Shown: one piece after another, positions 1-5,106 of the stretch
How the letters are laid out: each line of letters opens with the position of its first letter
Numbering within the stretch: the stretch's first letter is position 1
Assembly (NCBI GenBank): GCA_001914705.1
Contig: MNDB01000032.1
Coordinates: forward strand, 5,524-10,629
Origin: Actinobacteria bacterium 13_2_20CM_68_14
GTDB lineage: Bacteria > Actinomycetota > Thermoleophilia > Gaiellales > Gaiellaceae
Length of the DNA stretch: 5,106 bases
Reading direction: 5' to 3'
Notes under the pieces: model-generated
Told to the model about the DNA's origin: nothing
Database searches by the model: none
What the model saw: only the letters and a program-made list of their open reading frames with translations
Position numbers and translations under genes: made by a program

Positions 1-6
1 GGAACT

Positions 7-198
7 GTGGATCCGGAGACGGAACGGCACGTGAGGGTCTGCGTCTGCTGCGCACTTCGGCTTGCGGATGCCGCGATGCAGGCCTATTGGTGGGAACGGC
101 GCGGGCTCCTCGGCCGCCTCGTGCGGTTGAACAACACCCAGGCGGTCGACGAACTGCTCACCGAAATCGCGAGGGAACAGCGACGTGACGCTGCCTGA
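7..198 (+). CDS. Hypothetical small protein, convergent with the hydrolase gene; may be the tail of a longer protein
   Basis: I do not recognise this protein. From the GTG at 7 it is 63 residues and ends at a TGA (196-198). Its third codon positions are mostly G or C, as in the neighbouring genes, which mildly supports real coding. Visible traits are a cysteine cluster (C12, C14, C15 in RVCVCC), an aromatic patch AYWWERR at residues 26-32 and a charged, probably helical C-terminus (AVDELLTEIAREQRR). There is no signal peptide or clear membrane segment. The two codons before the GTG are also open, so the frame may enter from outside the window and the true start cannot be decided. GTG at 31 is another possible start. 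It ends 6 bases from the stop of the minus-strand hydrolase gene, so it belongs to a different, convergent transcription unit. It could also be a chance open frame. Confidence 0.45.
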   Translation: MDPETERHVRVCVCCALRLADAAMQAYWWERRGLLGRLVRLNNTQAVDELLTEIAREQRRDAA

Positions 199-204
199 CC
201 TCAA

Positions 205-1053
205 TCAAGCGGTCTCGGTGCGCCGCTTGTCCCAATAGCGCCGGAGCCCGGCATAGGACTGCCAGGGCGGCATCGCCTGAACGTAGGGCGGCGCGTCGTC
301 ACCGAGTTCCGTCAGCGCGGCCGCCTCGAACTCCTCCTCGGTGGCTCCGTCTCCAACGAGGGCGGTCCAAGACCCCAGTCGCCGGCGCAGCTCGGCGAGG
401 TGCTCGCGCGGGTCGTCGGCGACGCCGAAGTGGATCAGGGCGAGGCGCTCTGGAGCACGCCGTTCGAGCTCGTCCAGCGTCGATTCCCAGACCGCGAGGT
501 CGAACTCGGGCGGCGGCGTCGGCGGTAGCACAAACGCGCTCGGCTGGATCCTGACGCCAGCCGCGTCGCCGGCGTACAGCGTTCCGTCACTGTCGAGGTA
601 GCAGACGTGGTGGGAGGCATGCCCGGGGGAGGGAAAGCAGTCGAGGCCGAGCACACGGTCGCCGGTCTCACGCACGTTCTCCTGCGGCACGGACGCCAGC
701 TCGCCCCAGAGCGTGTCGAACTCGTCGCCGTAGAGCCGGCGCGCGCTCTGCTCCAACCGGCTCGGGTCGACGAGATGCGGCGCGCCGATCGGCGAGACGT
801 GCACCTGCAGCTTCGGGTGCGCGCGCACGAGCACTCCTGCCGCGCCCGCATGGTCGAGGTGGATGTGCGAGAGCAGCAGGTGCGGCACGTCCTGCAGTTC
901 CAGTCCACGCCCCTGCAGGCCCGCCTTCAGGGCCGGCACGCAGGTGGTGGGCCCGCAGTCGAAGAGCGCCGGGCCGTCGGGTGTGTCCAGCAGGTAGGCG
1001 CCGATCACGCGCTCGCGGCCGAGATGGAGCAGGTCGAGCGGCTCGCGCGACAC
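205..1053 (-). CDS. MBL-fold metallo-hydrolase
   Basis: This is a cytoplasmic metallo-beta-lactamase-fold hydrolase of 282 residues that should bind two metal ions, usually zinc or iron in this family. The ligand set looks complete: HIHLDH at residues 63-68 (H63, H65, D67, H68), H145 in SPGHASHH, D163 in LYAGDAAG and H208 in LALIHFG. The core fold ends near residue 210. The remaining 70 residues are a charged C-terminal extension of unknown role, with the aromatic stretch PPWQSYAGLRRYW. The frame is open far upstream, but that part lies over the cystathionine gamma-synthase gene in another frame and is not coding. I chose the GTG at 1053, 8 bases after that gene's stop, because the first beta strand (LLHLGRERVIGAYLL) needs it. 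There is no clear ribosome binding site, so translational coupling is likely; GTG at 1008 is an alternative. The substrate is unknown. Glyoxalase II-like thioesters or sulfur compounds are only guesses from context. Confidence 0.9.
   Translation of the reverse strand: MSREPLDLLHLGRERVIGAYLLDTPDGPALFDCGPTTCVPALKAGLQGRGLELQDVPHLLLSHIHLDHAGAAGVLVRAHPKLQVHVSPIGAPHLVDPSRLEQSARRLYGDEFDTLWGELASVPQENVRETGDRVLGLDCFPSPGHASHHVCYLDSDGTLYAGDAAGVRIQPSAFVLPPTPPPEFDLAVWESTLDELERRAPERLALIHFGVADDPREHLAELRRRLGSWTALVGDGATEEEFEAAALTELGDDAPPYVQAMPPWQSYAGLRRYWDKRRTETA
206..229. terminator. Inverted repeat at the convergent gene junction, possible bidirectional terminator
   Basis: CAAGCGG (206-212) and CCGCTTG (223-229) form a perfect 7-bp stem around a 10-base loop. 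The repeat lies just past the plus-strand stop codon (196-198) and overlaps the stop codon of the minus-strand hydrolase gene (207-205), which is where a shared terminator would be expected. No T-tract follows on either strand, so it is not a textbook intrinsic terminator. In such GC-rich sequence a 7-bp stem could also arise by chance. Confidence 0.3.
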
Positions 1054-1061
1054 GCGCGAGG

Positions 1062-2213
1062 CTAGGCGCCGGTGGTTGCCACCGAGACCGCCAGTGCGAC
1101 CTCGAGGTCGTCGAGCAAGTCTTTCGGCGCCTCGAGCCCGACAGAAAGCCGGATCAGGTTCGGCGGCGCCGCGAACGGCGATTCGGCCGTCGACATGTGC
1201 GTCATCAACGCGGGGATCTCGATCAGACTCTCGACGCCGCCGAGGCTCTCCGCGAGCTTCCAGATCTTCGTCCGCTCGACGAGCGCGACCGCCTCGTCCT
1301 CCGACTCGACGAGAAACGAGATCATCCCGCCGAAGTCGCGCATCTGCCGCGAGGCGATCGCATGACCCGGATGGTGAGGCAGCCCCGGGTAGAGCACCTT
1401 TTCGACACGGGGGTGCCTGTCGAGGAAGCCGGCAATCGCCATTGCGTTGTCGCAGTGTTGGCGCATCCGCACCGCCAGCGTCTTCGCCCCGCGGAGAACG
1501 AGCCAGCAGTCGAGCGGCCCGGGAACCGCGCCCAGTGACTTCTGCAGGAAGTAGAGACGCTCGGCGACTGTGGGATCGCTTGTGGCGACGAAGCCGCCGA
1601 TCAGATCGGAGTGGCCGCCGAGATACTTGGTCGTCGAGTGCAGGACGACGTCTGCGCCGAGGGAGAGCGGCTGCTGCAGGTAGGGGGAGGCGAACGTGTT
1701 GTCGACGACGACCATCGCGCCGGCCTCGTGTGCCGCGTCGGCCGCGGCCCGAATGTCGACCACGTTCATGAGCGGATTCGTCGGCGTTTCGAGCCAGACG
1801 ATCCGTGTCCGCTCGTCCAGGTGCGCCGCGAGATTCTCGTTGATCTCCTCGTGCGAGACCCATTCGAAGAGGTAGCCCTTCGGCTCGTAGACCTGAGCGA
1901 ACATCCGGTAGACGCCGCCGTAGACGTCGTTGACCGCGACGACGCGGTCGCCGGGGTTGATCAGATGCATGAGCGTGGTCGACGCCCCCAGGCCGGAGGC
2001 GAACGCAACGCCGTGCTCGGCTCCTTCGAGCGAAGCCAGGCACGTCTCGAGGGCGCTCCGCGTCGGGTTCGCCGCGCGCGAGTAGTCGTAGCCCTTGTTC
2101 TCGCCGACCGCGCTCTGGAGGTAGGTCGACGTTTGGTGGATCGGCACCGTCAAGGCGCCGGTCGTGGGATCGGGCTCCTGGCCGGCGTGGATCGCGAGGG
2201 TCTCGAACTCCAT
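1062..2213 (-). CDS. metB: Cystathionine gamma-synthase / gamma-lyase, PLP-dependent (Cys/Met metabolism family)
   Basis: This is a cytosolic fold-type I PLP enzyme of transsulfuration, 383 residues and full length for the family. As a gamma-synthase it would join an activated homoserine to cysteine; as a gamma-lyase it would split cystathionine to cysteine, 2-oxobutyrate and ammonia. The PLP lysine is K196 in LHSTTKYLGGHSD. Y44 and R46 in YSRAANPT bind the cofactor phosphate from the partner subunit, FASGLGA (71-77) forms the phosphate loop, D171 in VVDNTF contacts the PLP ring nitrogen, and R355 in LIRLSVGLE holds the substrate carboxylate. The late motif AESLGGVESLIEIPALMTH is typical of both activities. 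The acidic residue before YSR is Asp43, as in E. coli MetB, while gamma-lyases usually have Glu; this is weak evidence, since actinobacterial homologues vary. The nearby cystathionine beta-synthase favours the lyase direction. The ATG at 2213 follows the glutaredoxin stop by 30 bases, with only a weak GAG upstream. Confidence 0.95.
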   Translation of the reverse strand: MEFETLAIHAGQEPDPTTGALTVPIHQTSTYLQSAVGENKGYDYSRAANPTRSALETCLASLEGAEHGVAFASGLGASTTLMHLINPGDRVVAVNDVYGGVYRMFAQVYEPKGYLFEWVSHEEINENLAAHLDERTRIVWLETPTNPLMNVVDIRAAADAAHEAGAMVVVDNTFASPYLQQPLSLGADVVLHSTTKYLGGHSDLIGGFVATSDPTVAERLYFLQKSLGAVPGPLDCWLVLRGAKTLAVRMRQHCDNAMAIAGFLDRHPRVEKVLYPGLPHHPGHAIASRQMRDFGGMISFLVESEDEAVALVERTKIWKLAESLGGVESLIEIPALMTHMSTAESPFAAPPNLIRLSVGLEAPKDLLDDLEVALAVSVATTGA

Positions 2214-2243
2214 ACGCTCGATTCTAGTTGCGGCTTAACGGGG

Positions 2244-2606
2244 TTACGTGACGGTTACTACCCGTTCAGGCGCTGCGCCGCGGTAGTCGGGACCGAGCTT
2301 CTCCTCGAGCGTCCGTTCCAGCTCGCCGTTCTGGGCGAGCTCCTCGACGATGTCGGCGCCGCCGATCAGCTCGCCGCGGACGAAGACCTGCGGGATCGTC
2401 GGCCAGCTCGACACCGCGGAGAGCTCCTGTCGGATCCGCGGATCGGGCAGGACGTCGACCGCCGTCACGGGTGCACCGGCCGCGCGGAGCGCGTCTAGCG
2501 CGCGCGAGGAGTTCCCGCACATGACGAACTGGGGGGTCCCCTTCATGAACAGGGCGACATCCTCGGACTGGATCACGTTCTCGATCTGCTCGCGAAGCTC
2601 GCTCAC
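2244..2606 (-). CDS. grxD: Grx4-type monothiol glutaredoxin with variant CGNS active site
   Basis: This cytosolic protein of 120 residues has a single thioredoxin-fold domain. CGFS-type glutaredoxins bind a [2Fe-2S] cluster with glutathione at a dimer interface and pass it to target proteins, often together with BolA. Visible family features are K22 in LFMKGTP (glutathione binding), the active-site cysteine C30, the WPTIPQ motif at 68-73 with the cis-proline P72, and GGADI at 82-86, which contacts glutathione. The active site reads C30-G-N-S, so the usual phenylalanine of CGFS is asparagine. The tail after residue 105 (GPDYRGAAPERVVTVT) is slightly longer than in short bacterial members. The start is GTG at 2606, overlapping the BolA stop by four bases (GTGA), with a good ribosome binding site at 2617-2610. 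The pairing with bolA strongly supports the family call. The effect of the Asn substitution is unknown. Confidence 0.95.
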   Translation of the reverse strand: MSELREQIENVIQSEDVALFMKGTPQFVMCGNSSRALDALRAAGAPVTAVDVLPDPRIRQELSAVSSWPTIPQVFVRGELIGGADIVEELAQNGELERTLEEKLGPDYRGAAPERVVTVT

Positions 2607-2833
2607 TGACTCCCTTTCGTTTGGATGCGCAACTCGTGAATCGTGCCATCGCCGAGGGGGGCTGCGAGAGCCTGATTGACCAGCCGGTGCTGCTCGATCA
2701 GCGGCAGGCCGTCGAAGCGCGCGCTCGCGACCGTGACCTGGAAGTGATCGCCGCCGCCGGTGCGGTCCTGGACGTCCACCTCCGAGCCCGGAAAGGCCTG
2801 CTCGAGCAGGCTTCGCAAACGGTCAACTGCCAT
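2603..2833 (-). CDS. bolA: BolA/IbaG family protein
   Basis: This small cytosolic protein of 76 residues covers one complete BolA domain. BolA proteins pair with CGFS glutaredoxins to form [2Fe-2S]-bridged heterodimers used in iron-sulfur cluster trafficking and iron sensing. The visible signature is GGGDHFQVTVASARFDGLPLIEQHRLVNQAL. H30 in DHFQV, H49 in QHRLV (the invariant His that can bind the cluster) and H66 in IHELRI are all conserved. The GGGDHFQV stretch resembles E. coli IbaG (YrbA) more than BolA itself, and the length fits the short IbaG-like group. The ATG at 2833 lies two bases after the proper stop of cystathionine beta-synthase (2838-2836); GGGA at 2845-2842 is a weak ribosome binding site. 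The frame is also open upstream into the beta-synthase gene, but only because of the frameshift there, so the long fused reading is not the natural product. Confidence 0.93.
   Translation of the reverse strand: MAVDRLRSLLEQAFPGSEVDVQDRTGGGDHFQVTVASARFDGLPLIEQHRLVNQALAAPLGDGTIHELRIQTKGSQ
2610..2617 (-). promoter_or_regulatory. Ribosome binding site of the glutaredoxin gene, inside the end of bolA
   Basis: On the minus strand AAAGGGAG ends three bases before the GTG start at 2606. It is the clearest Shine-Dalgarno-like sequence among the starts in this window and fixes the glutaredoxin start. It lies within the last codons of bolA (Thr-Lys-Gly-Ser). Together with the GTGA stop-start overlap this suggests that the two proteins are translated in a coupled way. 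Confidence 0.6.
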
Positions 2834-2835
2834 CG

Positions 2836-4207
2836 TCAGTTTCCCGAATTTCCGCGCTGGCGGGCGAGAAACTCGAGCAGGTCGGAGCGGGTGATCACGC
2901 CGACCGGACGCCCCTGTCGGGCGACGACGACCGCATTCGTACGTCCGGTCAGCGTCGGGAAGACCTCGTCGAGCGAGTCGCCGGCGTCGATCGTCGCCAG
3001 CGGCGGCTGCATCGCGTTGGCGACGTCCTCGTGCAGCGCGTCCGGGTTCTTGAAGACGCGGTCGAGCAGGTCCCGGTCCTGGAGCGAGCCGACGACGGAG
3101 CTGGGAGATCGAGTAGCGCTGCATCAGCTCGATCGCCTCGCCGACCTTCTGATGCGAGCGGATGACGATGAACTCCGGCACCACGGGGTCCTCGCCGCGC
3201 TTGGCCAGCAGAACCGCGCCGACGGTCGGAGCCGGCGTCCGCCGCTCGAGGAAGCCGTGGTCGAGCATCCAGTTGTCGTCGTAGAACTTCGACAGGTAGT
3301 TGCGTCCGGTATCGGGGATGATCGTCAGGATTTGAGCGTCGGGGCCGAGGCGCGCAGCAATTTGAAGTGCCGCCCACACCGTCGTCCCGGCCGAGCCGCC
3401 GGCGAGGATGCCCTCTTCTCGCGCGAGCCTGCGCGCGGTCAGGAACGAGTCGCGGTCGGAGACCCGAATCCACTCGTCGACGACCTCGGGATCCATGGTC
3501 TGCGGCCAGCTGTCCTTGCCGATTCCTTCGACTAGGTACGGGTGGACGTCGGCTTCCTCCTGCGCCGTGTAGACCGAGCCCTCGGGGTCCGCCCCGACGA
3601 TCAGGATCTCGGGCCTGCGTTCCTTGAAGAAGCGCCCGACGCCGGAGATCGTGCCGCCGGTGCCCACGGAGATGACGATCGCGGCGAGCTCGCCGCCCGT
3701 CTGCTCCAAGATCTCCGGCCCGGTCACCTCGTAGTGGGCGTCGGGATTCGCCATGTTCGAATACTGGTCGGGCTTGAACCCGCCGGGGATCTCCTCGGCC
3801 AGGCGGTCGGAGACCGAGTAATAGCTCTCGGGAGAGTCGGGAGGAACGGCGGTCGGGCAGATCACGACCTCGGCGCCGTAAGCGCGCAGCAGCGCGATCT
3901 TCTCCTGGCTCATCTTGTCGGGCATCACGAAGATGCAGCGGTAGCCCTTGATCGCGGCGGCGATGGCGAGGCCGACGCCGGTGTTGCCCGAGGTCGGTTC
4001 GACGATCGTGCCGCCCGGCCGGAGCTTTCCTTCTCGCTCGGCCGCCTCGATCATCGGCAGGCCGATCCGGTCCTTTACCGACCCGCCCGGGTTCAGGTGC
4101 TCGAGTTTCGCGAGCAGTGTCGGCTCGATGTCGCGCCCGAGCTTGTCGAGCCGGACGATCGGGGTCCTCCCGACGAGGTCGAGCAGTGCGGGATATTCAC
4201 GGGCCAT
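2836..4207 (-). pseudogene. cbs: Cystathionine beta-synthase, frameshifted in its first CBS domain
   Basis: Cystathionine beta-synthase condenses serine and homocysteine to cystathionine, the first step of reverse transsulfuration. From the ATG at 4207 the PLP catalytic domain is complete (about residues 5-320): K45 in GGSVKDR is the PLP lysine, PTSGNTG (71-77) is the substrate loop, GTGGTISG (182-189) the phosphate loop, and GGSAGT lies at 270-275. A regulatory CBS-domain pair starts near residue 344 (VPEFIVIRSHQKVGEAIELMQRYSISQL). After L370 (codon 3100-3098) the frame turns into arginine-rich nonsense. The true sequence resumes at 3096 in another frame: VVGSLQDRDLLDRVF, then a full second CBS domain, with a TGA at 2838-2836, giving 86 residues. 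In total 456 residues are recoverable, slightly short of the roughly 460 usual in actinobacteria. The start is 13 bases after the transporter stop; an in-frame upstream start at 4306 lies over the transporter gene and is rejected. The decay looks very recent, or it is a sequence error; the catalytic part could still work. Confidence 0.88.
3091..3103 (-). other. Frameshift site in cystathionine beta-synthase
   Basis: On the minus strand CAG CTC (Gln-Leu, 3103-3098) is followed by one orphan C (3097) and then GTC GTC (Val-Val) in the new frame. The net change is one extra base or 3n+2 missing bases. In an ordinary CBS domain, the motif SQLPVV and several linker residues come before the next strand VVGSLQDRDLL. 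A deletion of roughly 20-30 bases that removed PVV and the linker is therefore more likely than a one-base insertion. Confidence 0.85.
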
Positions 4208-4220
4208 TCGCCCGCGAAGC

Positions 4221-5106
4221 TTAGACAGCCACCTCGGCCGGCTCCTGCTCGACGACGTCTTCCCTGCGGACCCCGCGCAGCAAGATGAACGCGGCCACCG
4301 CGCCAATCAGCGCCAATGCGATTAATGCCCAGAACGCGTCTTGATAGCCCGTCACAAACCCTTGCGGCGTGAACCCCAGATCCTTGGCCTTGGTCCTGAA
4401 GATGGTCGTTACGATCGCAATCCCGATTGCTCCGCCGATCTGCTGGCTCGTGTTGATCAGGCCGGAAGCGAGGCCGGCTTCGCGCGGAGCGACCTGGGCG
4501 AGGGCCGCAATGGTCACCGGGACGAACGCGAACGCGAGCCCGAGCGCGAAGGCGAGGTAGGCCGGGAGGAGATCCGGCCAGTAGTGGCCGTGGAGGGGGA
4601 TCTGCGTGTACTGCACCATCGAGGCCGCGAGGATCAGGAGCCCGGCGACGATGATGGGCCGCGGCCCGAACCTCGTCGTCAGAGCCTGCGCAACACCGGC
4701 CCAGATCACCGTTGTCCCGGCGGTCGCAAGGAACGTGACGCCCGTTTTCAGTGCCGACCAGTGCAGGGTCTCCTGGACGTAAAAGGTCAGAACGAAGAAG
4801 TCGGCGAAGATCACGGCACCGAGCAGGAACCCGACGACGTTCGCCCCGAGGAGCGAGCGGATCCGGAAGATGCTGAACGGCATCAGCGGGGCGCGGCCAC
4901 GTAGTTCGATCAGCACGAATGCGGCGAGGATGACCGCCGAGGCGATCAGCAGCAGGATCGTTCGCGCCGAACCCCAGCCGACGTCCGGGGCCTTCGAGAT
5001 CGCGTAGACCAGCAGCGCCAACCCGCCTGTGACGGTCACTGCCCCCGCGGCGTCGAAGCGGCGGTCGGGCATGTCGGCCCGGCTCTCCGGGACGAAGATC
5101 GGCGTC
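4221..5106 (-). CDS. MFS transporter, DHA2 (EmrB/QacA-like, 14-TM) family, C-terminal part
   Basis: This is an inner-membrane secondary transporter, probably a proton-driven drug or metabolite exporter. The N-terminal part lies beyond the right edge. About 294 residues are visible, and the frame is open to the edge through TPIFVPESRAD, so the internal ATG at 5072 is not the start. Eight hydrophobic segments are visible, starting with AVTVTGGLALLVYAIS, TILLLIASAVILAAFVL, LLGANVVGFLLGAVIFADFF and TGVTFLATAGTTVIWAG. They end with FVTGYQDAFWALIALALIGAVAAFILL, followed by an acidic cytoplasmic tail (REDVVEQEPAEVAV). They correspond to TM7-TM14 of a 14-helix protein. LASGLINTSQQIGGAIGIAI in the next-to-last helix is typical of the DHA2 group, and the PESR...RRFD.AG linker before TM7 is also common there. 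The substrate cannot be told; the antiporter motif C region lies outside the window. The stop is 13 bases before cystathionine beta-synthase, which suggests co-transcription. Confidence 0.93.
   Translation of the reverse strand, partial: TPIFVPESRADMPDRRFDAAGAVTVTGGLALLVYAISKAPDVGWGSARTILLLIASAVILAAFVLIELRGRAPLMPFSIFRIRSLLGANVVGFLLGAVIFADFFVLTFYVQETLHWSALKTGVTFLATAGTTVIWAGVAQALTTRFGPRPIIVAGLLILAASMVQYTQIPLHGHYWPDLLPAYLAFALGLAFAFVPVTIAALAQVAPREAGLASGLINTSQQIGGAIGIAIVTTIFRTKAKDLGFTPQGFVTGYQDAFWALIALALIGAVAAFILLRGVRREDVVEQEPAEVAV

Noticed and set aside
1054..2043. Upstream extension of the hydrolase frame, open to 2043 on the minus strand
   Set aside because: It lies wholly over the cystathionine gamma-synthase gene in another frame, is arginine-rich nonsense, and the hydrolase fold begins only at about 1053.
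2214..2243. Possible riboswitch or promoter ahead of the cystathionine gamma-synthase gene, since such genes are often under SAM control
   Set aside because: The gap is only 30 bases, too short for a SAM riboswitch, and no convincing -35/-10 pair is visible.
2236..2258. Small hairpin (TAAC-GGG-GTTA, 2236-2246) and repeated GGTTAC (2242-2247 and 2253-2258) at the end of the glutaredoxin gene
   Set aside because: The stem is only 4 bp with no T-tract, and the repeat mostly reflects the Val-Thr-Val-Thr end of the protein.
3091..3103. Programmed +1 ribosomal frameshift at CTC-C-GTC
   Set aside because: There is no rare codon, stop codon or recognisable slippery or stimulatory element, and even with a +1 shift the CBS domain would lack the PVV and linker residues normally present.
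1611..4288. Long plus-strand open frames at 1611-2498, 2621-3535 and 3542-4288
   Set aside because: They lie antisense to well-recognised enzymes, match no family I know, and are the expected by-product of GC-rich coding sequence.
4208..4306. 33-codon N-terminal extension of cystathionine beta-synthase starting at 4306
   Set aside because: It overlaps the real C-terminus of the MFS transporter, is arginine- and serine-rich, and the family normally starts close to the ATG at 4207.

Overview
This is a compact, GC-rich stretch of bacterial chromosome. By eye most third codon positions are G or C. The proteins look actinobacterial: the cystathionine beta-synthase and gamma-synthase/lyase read like the neighbouring pair known from Mycobacterium. 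A deep-branching actinobacterium, for example of the Thermoleophilia type, would fit, but that placement is an impression and not a computed result. I see no mobile element, CRISPR array, tRNA or rRNA.

Almost everything lies on the minus strand as one tightly packed, probably co-transcribed run. In transcription order it holds: the C-terminal part of a DHA2-type (14-TM) MFS transporter entering from beyond the right edge; cystathionine beta-synthase, with a broken reading frame; a small BolA/IbaG-type protein; a Grx4-type monothiol glutaredoxin; a PLP-dependent cystathionine gamma-synthase/lyase; and an MBL-fold metallo-hydrolase. Gaps are 13, 2, -4 (overlap), 30 and 8 bases, so no internal promoter is needed. 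At the left edge a 63-codon plus-strand open frame of unknown function runs convergently and stops 6 bases from the hydrolase stop. A short perfect inverted repeat sits at this tail-to-tail junction. No stretch over 300 bases lacks a gene.

The common theme is sulfur and iron-sulfur metabolism. The beta-synthase and gamma-lyase steps would convert homocysteine to cysteine via cystathionine (reverse transsulfuration). Cysteine is the sulfur source for Fe-S clusters, and BolA plus a CGFS-type glutaredoxin is a known Fe-S trafficking pair. The roles of the transporter and the hydrolase in this set are unknown.

The strongest observation is a frameshift inside the first CBS regulatory domain of cystathionine beta-synthase, near 3097. 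The rest of the protein continues cleanly in another frame to a stop at 2836. By accident the original frame stays open and runs in frame into BolA, so an automatic gene caller would report a false beta-synthase-BolA fusion. The second point is the glutaredoxin active site, which reads CGNS where the family normally has CGFS. I did not find a convincing wholly new system here.
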